A stretch of DNA of 64,000 nucleotides from Pelagihabitans sp963710535 (GCA_963710535.1 CAVQAW010000010.1:806001-870000), one strand, 5' to 3'; shown: positions 45,914 through 55,032, numbered from the stretch's first letter. Numbers and translations: made by a program. Notes: generated from the sequence alone by a model not told the origin.

Positions 45914-47017
45914 CTTCTTTTTCTGTAGTGTAGCGATCAGGGGCGTCTAGCCCTGGACCTCGTTCAGCCCGTGCGAGCGGTTCCCATGAGCGCCAGCGAA
46001 TGGGAAACACCTAATGAAAAAGTGTCCTTTTTGCGCTTCTTTTTGGACAGGCAAAAAGAGGCAAGAGAAATATTTTTATGTTTCTTTCTTTTTTTCATCG
46101 CCAAAAAAAGAAACAAAAAACGCTAGGCTGATTTTTCTTTTCTTGAACTCTACGCGATTTCCACGGCCGCACCATCCAGGCCGCTTCCGATACTCGGAAT
46201 GCTCTATGGATGGCTTCCTTTTACCAGGTGAAAATCCCTTGATTTCTTGCAAAAAGAAAAATAGGCCGGTGATTTCCTGAAAAGGTCATTGGAGAGTTAT
46301 CTTTTTCTGTAGTGTAGCGATAGGGGCGTAAGAACGCGGGAAGCCCTGGACCGCGTTCAGCCCGTGCGAGCGGTTCCCATGAGCACCGGCGAATGGGAAA
46401 CACCTAACGAAAAAGTGTCCTTTTTGCGCCTCTTTTTGGACAAGCAAAAAGAGGCAAAAACAAAAATAGGACCGGCCTTTTGCCCCAAAAGGTCATTGGA
46501 GAGTCTTCTTTTTCTGTAGTGTAGCGAGCGCGGGCGTATAGAACGCGGGAAACCCTGGACCGTGTTCAGCCCGTGCGAGCGGTTCCCATGAGCGCAAGCG
46601 AATGGGAAACACCTAATGAAAGAGAACTATTTTTAAGTTTCTTTCTTTTTTTCATCGCCAAAAAAAGAAACAAAAAAGTCTAGGCTGATTTTTCTTTTCT
46701 TGAACTCTACGCGATTTCCACGGCCGCACCATCCAGGCCGCTTCCGATGCTCGGAATGCTCTATGGATGGTTTTCCTGTACCTAGGGTGAAAATCCCTTG
46801 ATTTAGGGCAAAAAGAAAAATAGGCCGGGGTTTTCCCGAAAAGGTCATTGGGGAGTTATCTTTTTCTGTAGTGTAGTGAGTAAGGGCGTAAAGAACGCGG
46901 GAAGCCCTGGACCGCGTTCAGCCCGTGTGAGCGGTTCCCAGGAGCGCTAGCGAATGGGAAACACCTAATGAAAAAGTGTCCTTTTTGCGCCTCTTTTTGG
47001 ACAAGCAAAAAGAGGTA
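45914..47017 (+). repeat. Composite repeat cluster 3 (A4, B3, A5, A6, B4, A7)
   Basis: A4 (45914-46065), B3 (46078-46250), A5 (46299-46457), A6 (46505-46622, lacking the terminal hairpin), B4 (46638-46810), A7 (46857-47017). All copies face the same way. A6 jumps from CACCTAATGAA straight to the AGAGAACTATTTTT linker that normally follows the hairpin. This is the densest part, four A modules in 1.1 kb, and it holds no gene. Confidence 0.92.
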
Positions 47018-47199
47018 AAAGGAAATATAGGCCGGGTCTTTTGCCCAAAAAGCCATTGGCACTGTTTGATATTTTGGAATTTGATACTTGTGATTGGCAC
47101 TTCGAACTTCGTACCTCGTACATTGCACTTGGAATTCAAAAAAGCCTCCTTTTTTCAAAGAAGGCCTTTTTATTTAGATTCCATTGGGAAGCTGGTTGT

Positions 47200-48525
47200 C
47201 TAAAACTTCCGGTAATCTCCCGTAAGGTATTTATTGGCTTCCACTTCAAATTGTGCTTTCTCCGCATCCCAAAGCAGGGTTTGCCCGGGAAAACGGCCGG
47301 CGATAACGCCCAGCAAAATGGTTTCCGTCAAACGGGCGGCATAGGAGAAAGGGGCAGAGCACTCGGCCTTGCCCAGACAGGCATCCACGAACTGGTGGTA
47401 GTGTTTTTTCCCTTCACTCTCATAATCGCGCACCGGAGCGCCCAGGTTGAACGATTCGATATCCATTTCCTGATATTTTCCATCCACGATCAATTGGGGC
47501 AGTTTCTGGAAGTGAGGGAGGTACAGCCGTCCCTTTTCCCCCATGAACATGGCGCCCTGATCGTGCAGGGCTTCGTCCCCTGGCAATTTTAGGTCGGGGT
47601 GGGCCGGTGGGGCCCCTGGCCCGTCGTACCACACCCAGGTGAGGGTCTCTGCCGTAAAGGGCGTTTCAGGAAATTCATAGGTGACGGTGTTTTTCTCCGG
47701 ATAGCCGTACCCTGTCGGTGGACGGCAATCGTTCTTTACGGTCCGGGGCACGTCCAACTGCAGGGCGTTGTAGGGCGTATCGAAAATATGCACCCCCATA
47801 TCGCCCAGGGTGCCGCAGCCATAATCCATGAGTTTGCGCCAGTTGCCGGGGTGGTAATGCCCTTCCTTGTAGGGGCGCTCGGCGGCCGTTCCCAGCCAGA
47901 GGTCCCAATTCAGCGTAGCGGGTACGGGGTCGCTGCCTTCGGGCACCGGGCCGTCATAGCCCCAATTCTTGGGCGACCAGGCCCTTACCGTATGTACCTT
48001 GCCGATAATGCCCGACTGTATCAGTAGGGTGGCCAGTTTATAGTCGTAAAAAGAGTGCACCTGTATGCCCATCTGGGTGACCAGCTTCCTTTCCTCGGCC
48101 ACCTTTTTCATTTCCCGGGCCTCGCTCACATGGTGGGTAAGCGGTTTCTGGCAGTATACCGGTTTGTCCATGTGCATGGCCATCATGGAGGCCGGTGCAT
48201 GGGTATGGTCAGGGGTGGAGACCACTACGGCGTCTATGTCGTTGCCCATGGTATTGAGCATCTCGCGGTAATCGGAAAACACACGGGCGCCCGGATGCAG
48301 CTTGTGCGCCGCGGCGAGGTTGTTGGCGTCGACGTCGCACAGGGCGACCACGTCGACCAACTTATGGGAGGATATGGCCTTGAGGTCTTCGCCTCCCATG
48401 TTCCCCACCCCGATGTGGGCGGTGCGCAGCCTTGTTTTCTGCATGCCATGTTGTAAAAATGAGGGGGCGAGCACGAGGCCGACCGTCCCCAGGCCACTTT
48501 TCTTGATAAATTCCCTTTTGTTCAT
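47200..48525 (-). CDS. Gfo/Idh/MocA family oxidoreductase, exported
   Basis: A 441-residue protein from the ATG at 48525. The N-terminus MNKREFIKKSGLGTVGLVLAPSF is a Tat-like or similar export signal common in this subfamily. The Rossmann fold follows (RTAHIGVGNMGGEDL, VDVVALCDVDANNL, DAVVVSTPDHTHAPASMMAMHMDKPVYCQKPLTH) with the EKP-type catalytic lysine present as QKP. The C-terminal domain contains DYGCGTLGDMGVHIFDTPY. Such exported enzymes oxidise or reduce sugars at C-3 with a tightly held NAD. It is followed downstream... in transcription order it comes after the DUF1080 gene, 10 bp apart, so both form an operon for 3-keto-sugar processing (inferred). Confidence 0.85.
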   Translation of the reverse strand: MNKREFIKKSGLGTVGLVLAPSFLQHGMQKTRLRTAHIGVGNMGGEDLKAISSHKLVDVVALCDVDANNLAAAHKLHPGARVFSDYREMLNTMGNDIDAVVVSTPDHTHAPASMMAMHMDKPVYCQKPLTHHVSEAREMKKVAEERKLVTQMGIQVHSFYDYKLATLLIQSGIIGKVHTVRAWSPKNWGYDGPVPEGSDPVPATLNWDLWLGTAAERPYKEGHYHPGNWRKLMDYGCGTLGDMGVHIFDTPYNALQLDVPRTVKNDCRPPTGYGYPEKNTVTYEFPETPFTAETLTWVWYDGPGAPPAHPDLKLPGDEALHDQGAMFMGEKGRLYLPHFQKLPQLIVDGKYQEMDIESFNLGAPVRDYESEGKKHYHQFVDACLGKAECSAPFSYAARLTETILLGVIAGRFPGQTLLWDAEKAQFEVEANKYLTGDYRKF

Positions 48526-48535
48526 GTTATGGTGG

Positions 48536-49327
48536 TTATAGTTTTCTGATCTTGATGTTTTTGAACCAAATCGGACTCGAATGGTCTTGCAGGGCAATAT
48601 AGCCGCTCTTGAACTTGCCGTAATCCGGACTGGTCTTCCACTTGTCCGAATTTTTCTGGGCATACCAGGCCTCGGTCCAAGGAACAAAAGATAGTACTTT
48701 TTTTCCGTTGAGCCAGTGTTCCACCATTTCCGGGGTAAAAACGATTCGGGTATTGTTCCACTCCCCTACCGGATGCAGGATCTTGCCCGGATCGGGGGGG
48801 TGCATGGCGTAATCGGCCCCGGTCTGCTGCAGGGGCTTCAGCTCTTCCGGTTTATCGGTATAGCCAAGGCTCAGGTTGTATTCGGTAAGGTCGTGGATGC
48901 GCGCATAATTCTCATCATCGATCAACTGGTATTCGGGGGCCACCACGGGGGGACCGTCGTAGCCTTCCCTTACATGGTAAAAAATGCCGCTGTTTCCCCC
49001 TTCGGGCAGTTTCCAATCGAGGGAGAGTTCAAAATTGTCGAACATCTCGGCCCCGTAGATGATGTCCTTGCCGCCGGTATAGTTCTGCTCCAGTCCCAAG
49101 GCCGTATCGAAGGTCAGGGTGCTGTCCTTGATGGTCCAGCCCGGGGGCAGTTCTTCCCCATTGTAGGCCCGCCATCCGGCCGTGCTGCTGCCGTCGAAGA
49201 GGGTTATCCAATCGTCTTGGGCCGCTGCCTCCGCTTCGGGCGGGGCCGCGGGTTGGTCTTTTTTGGGTTCGGTCTTACAAGAGAACAACAGGGCGATAAG
49301 CCCCAGGGAAAGGGTGGTTTTTAGCAT
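48536..49327 (-). CDS. DUF1080 (3-keto-disaccharide hydrolase) lipoprotein
   Basis: A 263-residue lipoprotein (MLKTTLSLGLIALLFSCKTE) with a DUF1080 jelly-roll: WITLFDGSSTAGWRAYNGEELPPGWTIKDSTLTF, ENFxLSLDWKLPEGGNSGIFYHVRE-like segment at ~115, GEWNNTRIVFTPEMVEHWLNGKKVLSF and GYIALQDHSSPIWFKNIKIRKL at the end. Members of this family hydrolyse 3-ketoglycosides or bind glycans. It is the first gene of a two-gene operon with the Gfo/Idh oxidoreductase. Surface or periplasmic location follows from the lipobox. Confidence 0.87.
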   Translation of the reverse strand: MLKTTLSLGLIALLFSCKTEPKKDQPAAPPEAEAAAQDDWITLFDGSSTAGWRAYNGEELPPGWTIKDSTLTFDTALGLEQNYTGGKDIIYGAEMFDNFELSLDWKLPEGGNSGIFYHVREGYDGPPVVAPEYQLIDDENYARIHDLTEYNLSLGYTDKPEELKPLQQTGADYAMHPPDPGKILHPVGEWNNTRIVFTPEMVEHWLNGKKVLSFVPWTEAWYAQKNSDKWKTSPDYGKFKSGYIALQDHSSPIWFKNIKIRKL

Positions 49328-49448
49328 GGACTTGTTCTTTTAAGTTTTGATCGCAGGGTTGCGAAACCCTAAAAATAAGAAATCCGCCAGAAACCCTGCA
49401 AAGGTTTTGATCGGAATTGGAATTTGGGGGCCCTTGGGCGGGTTCGCC

Positions 49449-49825
49449 GGTCTCGACTCCGCTCGACCTGACAAGGCATCAACGGTTGCATTAAAATTCT
49501 ATTGAAAACTATTCCCCTCCCGGGAGGGGCCAGGGGTGGGTTTGGATCGGGTCTTTTGCCCAAAAAGAGGCCCATAAAAAAATAATTCTTATTGTTCTTT
49601 TCTTTTTTTCATCGCCAAAAAAACAAAAATAGGCCAGGGTTTTCCTGAAACGGTCATTGGCGAGTCTTCTTTTTCTGTAGTGTAGCGAGCGGGGGCGTCT
49701 AGAACGGGAGCCCTGGACCGCGTTCAGCCCGTGTAAGCGGTTCCCATGAGCACCGGCGAATGGGAAACACCTAACGAAAAAGTGTCCTTTTTGCGCTTCT
49801 TTTTGGACAAGCAAAAAGAAGCAAA
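49449..49825 (+). repeat. Composite repeat cluster 4 (R, D, truncated B, A8)
   Basis: R (49449-49472), D (~49508-49570, perfect palindrome), truncated B (49595-49640) with the same internal deletion as the copy at 38151, then A8 (49665-49825). The A8 hairpin has the GCTTC/GAAGC variant. Confidence 0.9.
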
Positions 49826-49983
49826 GAAAAAAAGAAACAAAAAACTATTGGGACGATATAATACTTTGCAAATTGATATTGGTAATCGGTACTTCCAACT
49901 TCGTAACTCTTACTTCCCACTTTGTACTTCGAATTTATCTAATCCAACTTCCTGATCTATATTTGAAACCTAAAAGAAAAACC

Positions 49984-50853
49984 ATGGCTTCAGGATTTTT
50001 TGCTGTTTTGGATGATGTGGCAACGCTGTTAGACGATGTGGCCACCATGGGGAAGGTCGCCACCAAAAAGACCGCGGGCATACTGGGTGATGACTTGGCC
50101 GTGAATGCGGAAAAAGCCTCCGGCTTTGTGTCCAAACGTGAACTCCCAGTGATTTGGGCCATCACCAAAGGGTCGCTGCTCAATAAGATCATGATCCTCC
50201 CGATCGCCTTTTTGCTGAGCGCCTTTTTGCCCTTGGCGGTAACGGTGATCCTGCTGCTGGGCGGACTTTATCTCGCCTATGAAGGGGCCGAAAAAATATA
50301 CGAATTCTTCGTGCCGCATGCACACGCTCCCATTCCAGCCGATTTTAAGGCCCCCCTTAAAAGTGACATCCTCGCCCTGGAAAAAACAAAGATCAAATCG
50401 GCCATCCTCACCGATTTTATTTTGTCCATCGAAATTGTGATCATTGCCCTGGGTACCGTGATGAACGAACCGCTTCTCAATCAGATCTTGGTGGTATCGT
50501 TCATAGCACTGATTGCCACCGTAGGGGTGTACGGACTTGTGGCGCTGATCGTCCGCATGGATGAGTTCGGAGCCCGTTTGATCGACCTTAACGGTGAGAA
50601 GAACAGCATTTCCGATAAGATCGGGCGATTTTTTGTGAATGCCCTGCCATGGGTGATCAAATCCCTCTCCGTGATCGGCACCATCGCCTTGTTGCTGGTT
50701 TCAGGTGGCATCTTTGTGCACAATCTGCCTTTCCTGCACCATATCTTCCCTGCCGTGCCGGATCTGATCGTCGAATTTTTGGTGGGGCTCCTGGTAGGAT
50801 TGCTTGTGCTGTTATGTGTTAAAGCAGTTAAGAAACTTTTTAGGAGGAAATAA
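49984..50853 (+). CDS. DUF808 (YedI-like) membrane protein
   Basis: A 289-residue protein beginning MASGFFAVLDDVATLLDDVATMGKVATKKTAGILGDDLAVNAEKASGF, the hallmark N-terminus of DUF808. Hydrophobic segments follow at ~70-95, ~150-200 and ~225-285. Transport or stress roles have been suggested for relatives, but the function is unknown. ATG at 49984 chosen to match the family start. Stand-alone gene between two repeat clusters. Confidence 0.9.
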   Translation: MASGFFAVLDDVATLLDDVATMGKVATKKTAGILGDDLAVNAEKASGFVSKRELPVIWAITKGSLLNKIMILPIAFLLSAFLPLAVTVILLLGGLYLAYEGAEKIYEFFVPHAHAPIPADFKAPLKSDILALEKTKIKSAILTDFILSIEIVIIALGTVMNEPLLNQILVVSFIALIATVGVYGLVALIVRMDEFGARLIDLNGEKNSISDKIGRFFVNALPWVIKSLSVIGTIALLLVSGGIFVHNLPFLHHIFPAVPDLIVEFLVGLLVGLLVLLCVKAVKKLFRRK

Positions 50854-50896
50854 GGCAAAAGGTTTGAAATACGAAATACGAGGGACGAAGTTGGAA

Positions 50897-51617
50897 ACTA
50901 TTCCCCTCCCGGTAGGGGGCCAGTGGTGGGTTTGGATCGGTTCTTTTGCCCAAAAGTTCATTGGGGAGTTACCTTTTTCTGTAGTGTAGTGAGTAAGGGC
51001 GTGAAGAACGCGGGAAGCCTTGGACCGCGTTTAGCCCGTGCGAGCGGTTCCCATGAGCGCCAGCGAATGGGAAACACCTAATGAAAAAGTGTCCTTTTTG
51101 CGTCTCTTTTTGGACAAGCAAAAAGAGGCAAGAGAAATATTTTTATGTTAGTTTCTTTTTTTCATCGCCAAAAAAAGAAACAAAAAACGCTAGGCTGATT
51201 TTTCTTTTCTTGAAATCTACGCGATTTCCACGGCCGCACCATCCAGGCCGCTTCCGATACTCGGAATGCTCTTTGGATGGCTTCCTTGAACCCAGGTGAA
51301 AATCCCTTGATTTCTTGCAAAAACAAAAATAGGCCGGTTCTTTTGCCCAAAAGTTCATTGGGGAGTTACCTTTTTCTGTAGTGTAGTGAGTAAGGGCGTG
51401 AAGAACGCGGGAAGCCTTGGACCGCGTTCAGCCCGTGCGATCGGTTCCCATGAGCGCAAGTGAATGGGAAACACCTAACGAAAAAGTGTCCTTTTTGCGC
51501 CTCTTTTTGGACAAGCAAAAAGAGGCAAGAGAAATATTTTTATGTTAGTTTCTTTTTTTCATCGCCAAAAAAAGAAACAAAAAAACGCTAGGCTGATTTT
51601 TCTTTTCTTGAATTCTA
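50897..51617 (+). repeat. Composite repeat cluster 5 (D, A9, B6, A10, truncated B)
   Basis: D without R (~50897-50955, imperfect palindrome), A9 (50970-51132), B6 (51150-51320) with an exact 12-bp hairpin stem, A10 (51369-51530), and a B copy cut off at 51617. That is 9 bp before the stop codon of the convergent gene at 51626. Confidence 0.9.
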
Positions 51618-51625
51618 CCGCTACC

Positions 51626-52351
51626 CTACTGCCCTTTGCTGTAAATTACGGGCATTTGTCCCTTCCATTTTCGCCAGAGCTCCTCGTTGCCGATCAAAGC
51701 GGCCATGAAATGGGCGACATTGATCCTACTGACCTTTCCCGCATTAAAAATCGCACTTCTTATTGGGGAAGGGTACACCTCATATTCCGAAACATCGGGT
51801 TCATCGATCAAACTGTCGGGGCGGACTGCCGCCCATTCTATCATGGCATCATTTTGGCCGATTTGGGTCCGAAGATAGTCTGCCGCCTTCTCATTGTCAA
51901 CATGTGGGGGCAGCAATAATCGCAGCAATGCGAGAACGCATTTTTGGCCGAAAGGGATGGGTTCGTTCAAATCGCGATTACTGTTTCCCGAGCTATTCAT
52001 CAATACGTATTTAACAGGCTTGTCCGGTTTGTTTGCCTTGATGGCGGCACATAACCTGCTAGCCGCATCGGTCACCAATCTTCGGGGTTGGCCATACACA
52101 CCCTTCCAGGTCAGGTTATGTCCCAGACATGAGGCTACGGCATCACAACCGCTGACATAACCGGCCATTTCCACATCGGTGAGGCCCAGGATACTGGCTT
52201 CGATGATTGTCAAACGGCTTTCATTTTTAATGGTTTCCGGTAATTTTCCGGCAGACCGGACGACCGCTTTAACATGATGCCCATTTTTGAGCAATTGTAC
52301 AACAAGATGTTGCCCCGTTGCGCCGCTCGCTCCAACTACAAGTATTGTCAT
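51626..52351 (-). CDS. NAD(P)-binding protein, NmrA/atypical SDR type
   Basis: A 241-residue Rossmann-fold protein from the ATG at 52351. The nucleotide loop is VVGASGATGQHLVVQLLKNGHHVKAVVRSAG (GxxGxxG). GCDAVASCLGH and VLMNSSGN follow in the places expected for atypical short-chain reductases. Likely NADP-dependent oxidoreductase or NADP sensor; substrate unknown. It lies 16 bp downstream of the CPBP protease gene in the same operon. ATG at 52351 is preferred since the extension upstream overlaps the neighbouring gene. Confidence 0.85.
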   Translation of the reverse strand: MTILVVGASGATGQHLVVQLLKNGHHVKAVVRSAGKLPETIKNESRLTIIEASILGLTDVEMAGYVSGCDAVASCLGHNLTWKGVYGQPRRLVTDAASRLCAAIKANKPDKPVKYVLMNSSGNSNRDLNEPIPFGQKCVLALLRLLLPPHVDNEKAADYLRTQIGQNDAMIEWAAVRPDSLIDEPDVSEYEVYPSPIRSAIFNAGKVSRINVAHFMAALIGNEELWRKWKGQMPVIYSKGQ

Positions 52352-52367
52352 TTCTTTTGCTGTTTTT

Positions 52368-53240
52368 TTATAAATTTTCCTTCCGTGCTTTTCTCCAAAA
52401 ATAGATTCCGAATAAAAAAGTGACAAGGGCAAACATAATTCCGTATTCGCCGTGCCAGTATTCGGCCCCTACATTTTTTGATGTCAACGGGGGAAATATT
52501 TTCTGGATATATACATTGCTTACCGCATGGAAGAGGACTGCCGGCCATAAGCTGTTCGACTTAAAAGTGTAATAGGTCATCATAAAAGACATGGAAACGA
52601 TCACCACAACAAAAGTGGTCAGCTCTAGTGCGATATTTCCGCCATAATATACGATCAAAGGCCAATGCCAAAAAGCCCAAACGATTCCACTAAAAAGCGA
52701 AACGCCCGTAAAAGGCAGCACCTTTCTTAATTCAAAGATAAAAAATCCACGCCAACCGATTTCTTCCCCTAAAGTGGTTGCCATTGCCCTGATGATCCCA
52801 ACGGTTCCCAGTAAAATAACCGCAATGATTGCCGCCAAGCCTGGCGGCAAAGAACCCATGCCCACCAAACCAAGTTCTTTGGCCCATTCCAACACATTCG
52901 TTTCATCGGTTAACCCTCCCAATCCAAAGCCCCAGATGAGGATATAGGTGATCATAACATACAAGGTTGGGATAAAATAAGATAGGCGAATATATTTCCA
53001 GTTTCTCCAAGCCCAGGGCAAAGTAGAAATGGACCTTCCCATCCATTTCAAGGTAACGAATGCAGCCATGGCAGGGCACCACATAAGTCCGCCGATATAA
53101 ATACTTGAAGGGTACAAATTCACTATGGCATAGTGAAATATGGCACTTGTAATGGTAACCACAATCAGGAAAATAATGATGGTTTTCCAGGTTTCCTTAG
53201 GTTCCGATGGTTTTTTAAGCACTTTTGTTGTTGTTTCCAT
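52368..53240 (-). CDS. CPBP family intramembrane metalloprotease
   Basis: A 290-residue membrane protein with about eight helices. The CPBP (CAAX protease and bacteriocin-processing) motifs are present: TLGEEIGWRGFFIFELRKVLPF (EExxxR), FSGIVWAFWHWPLIVYYGG (FxxxH-like) and a final MSFMMTYYTFKSNSLWPAVLFHAVSNV (HxxxN). It should cleave peptide bonds within the membrane. First gene of a two-gene unit with the NAD(P)-binding protein. Confidence 0.88.
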   Translation of the reverse strand: METTTKVLKKPSEPKETWKTIIIFLIVVTITSAIFHYAIVNLYPSSIYIGGLMWCPAMAAFVTLKWMGRSISTLPWAWRNWKYIRLSYFIPTLYVMITYILIWGFGLGGLTDETNVLEWAKELGLVGMGSLPPGLAAIIAVILLGTVGIIRAMATTLGEEIGWRGFFIFELRKVLPFTGVSLFSGIVWAFWHWPLIVYYGGNIALELTTFVVVIVSMSFMMTYYTFKSNSLWPAVLFHAVSNVYIQKIFPPLTSKNVGAEYWHGEYGIMFALVTFLFGIYFWRKARKENL

Positions 53241-53397
53241 TTTATTTAAATATGACGAAAGGGTCGGTACTTTGTTACCAAAAAAACTTGAGCATGGTCA
53301 ATTCTTAACGCTGACAAGCATCCTGGCCGGCCAAGGCTAGATTTTCAGGAATAGTGGCTCTGTCCCGATACTTTTAGGGGTCTTTTCCAAATACAAT

Positions 53398-53735
53398 GTC
53401 ACCTCGAGCGGAGTCGAGAGGCGACTTCCTCAAATTCTGTAATTAAAATCGAGTATATATCTTGTTATATCGAGCATTATCGAGTTCAACATACAAATTG
53501 AACAAAGGTAGCTAGCGAAGCAAAACGAGATATGATGTATACCAGCATCGCCGGTCTCGACTCCGCTCGACCTGACAAGGCCTCAATGCTAGTATTAAAA
53601 TTCTATTAAAAACTATTCCCCTCCCGGGAGGGGCAGGGTTGGGTTTGAATCGGTTCTTTTGCCCAAAAAGAGGCATAAAAAAATTTTATGTTCTTATAGT
53701 TCATTTTGTCTTGATACAAAACGAACCAAAAAATC
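53398..53735 (+). repeat. R (inverted variant), R, D and a third hairpin type
   Basis: An inverted R variant (53398-53425) with a different right arm, a standard R (53553-53576), D (~53613-53675, perfect palindrome), and a hairpin GTTCATTTTGT / ACAAAACGAAC with loop CTTGAT (53699-53726) followed by CAAAAAATC. The last resembles the A and B hairpins in design: T-rich arm, 6-7 nt loop, A-rich arm, then As. The ~150 bp after it hold no gene. Confidence 0.75.
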
Positions 53736-53897
53736 AAGAAGGCTTTATAGGAAATTTTTGGCTACCGCCAAAACCGTGGTTGTTGCTAACGCTCCATGCT
53801 CTTTTTCGCTGCACGAAACGCACTTCCGCTGGCAACCCCACTATTTCTTAAACCCTTCGATTTTCTCCGATTCAAACCGATAGTTTTTAGAAGGCCA

Positions 53898-54445
53898 TCT
53901 TTTTCTGTAGTGTAGCGATCAGGGGCGTCTAGCCTTGCACCGTTGTTCGGCCCGTGCGAGCGGTTCCCATGAGCGCAAGCGAATGGGAAACACCTAACGA
54001 AAAAGTGCCCTTTTGCGCCTCTTTTTGGACAAGCAAAAAGAGGCAAGAGAACTATTTTTATGTTTCTTTCTTTTTTTCATCGCCAAAAAAAGAAACAAAA
54101 AACGCTAGGCTGATTTTTCTTTTCTTGAAATCTACGGGCTTTCCAAGGCAGCACCATCCAGGCCGCTTCCGGTATCCGGAATGCGCTATGGATGGCTTCC
54201 CCAAACCCAGGTGAAAATCCCTTGATTTCTGGCAAAAACAAAAATAGGCCGGGTCTTTTGCCCAAAAAAATCATTGGAAGGCCTTCTTTTCTGTAGTGTA
54301 GCGATCAGGGGCGTCAAGAACGCGGGAAGCCCTGGACCGCGTTCAGCCCGTGCGAGCGGTTCCCATGAGCGCCAGCGAATGGGAAACACCTAACGAAAAA
54401 GTGTCCTTTTTGCGTCTCTTTTTGGACAAGCAAAAAGAGACAAAA
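53898..54445 (+). repeat. Composite repeat cluster 6 (A11, B8, A12)
   Basis: A11 (53898-54050), B8 (54062-54238) and A12 (54284-54445). A12 carries the hairpin variant GTCTC/GAGAC. B8 differs from other B copies by several substitutions in its middle (GGGCTTTCCAAGGCAGC). Confidence 0.9.
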
Positions 54446-54492
54446 AGAAAAAAAGGATAATTAAAATGGCCTGCCCGACCCTCGGGCATATT

Positions 54493-54783
54493 TCAATCAT
54501 ACCCAATACGATCCCGTATCGTCCCATCCTCCCTATGGATGATCACATCGGCCTTATATTTTCTGGCCAGGCGTTTTGCTTTGTTGAGGGCCGTATCCTG
54601 GAGGCGGTGTTTGGAGGTGATGCGTTGGTTCCCCTCACGCCTTACGGCCCACCTGTCCTCGTAGGGTACCACGTGTTGGTGCCAGGTCCTTCCTCGCTTG
54701 CTTTGCCGGCTGCTCTTAAAAAAGGCTTCCACAAGTTCGCTCAAAATGTTTATCCAAGAACTGGATTTGTTGCTTTCGGGCAT
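54493..54783 (-). CDS. DUF2188 domain protein
   Basis: A 96-residue protein. Residues ~35-95 form a DUF2188 domain: HVVPYEDRWAVRREGNQRITSKHRLQDTALNKAKRLARKYKADVIIHREDGTIRDRIGYD, with the RWAV-REGN and IHREDGTIRD signatures. The N-terminal ~30 residues are a polar, partly helical extension. DUF2188 is a small domain of unknown function, often found near repeats or phage genes. No membrane segment. It lies between repeat cluster 6 and a possible 39-residue ORF on the same strand. Confidence 0.82.
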   Translation of the reverse strand: MPESNKSSSWINILSELVEAFFKSSRQSKRGRTWHQHVVPYEDRWAVRREGNQRITSKHRLQDTALNKAKRLARKYKADVIIHREDGTIRDRIGYD

Positions 54784-54831
54784 GGTGCATTTTTTTTGAT
54801 GGTACCGAAGATACTGTTTTCGACAATGAAT

Positions 54832-54951
54832 TTAATTAATGCTCGGGTTAGCTCTATAGGCCATCTCCCTTGGCAGGTTAAACTTCTCGCCCTTGACCGT
54901 AAACGGCAAAATGTTTCTCTTTAATTCATTTTGAAAGTCACCTGGGTTCAT
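54832..54951 (-). CDS. Possible 39-residue protein
   Basis: The minus-strand frame from 54951 encodes 39 residues starting MNPGDFQNELKRNILPFTVKG and ending in PREMAYRANPSIN. It is soluble, basic and of unknown function. It lies 48 bp upstream of the DUF2188 gene, so both could share a transcript. No homologue recognised; the call rests on position and plausible composition only. Confidence 0.35.
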   Translation of the reverse strand: MNPGDFQNELKRNILPFTVKGEKFNLPREMAYRANPSIN

Positions 54952-55003
54952 TCGCTACGCTAATCGACCAGAGAAGGCCCGCTCCTGCAAATAGCAACCC
55001 GCA

Positions 55004-55032
55004 CAGCCCTGGCGGGCTGCATTTCTTTTTTG
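55004..55032 (+). terminator. Possible terminator hairpin
   Basis: Stem CAGCCC / GGGCTG with TGGC loop, followed by CATTTCTTTTTT. No plus-strand gene is visible just upstream, so its role is unclear. Confidence 0.35.

Noticed and set aside
53659..53883. 74-residue frame starting MPKKRHKKILCS
   Set aside because: It spans module D's tail and the third hairpin type; the sequence looks repeat-derived and lacks any domain.
38151..54445. Integrated prophage or IS cluster as the source of the repeats
   Set aside because: No integrase, transposase, phage structural gene or terminal duplication is visible in the region; intervening genes are ordinary chromosomal ones.
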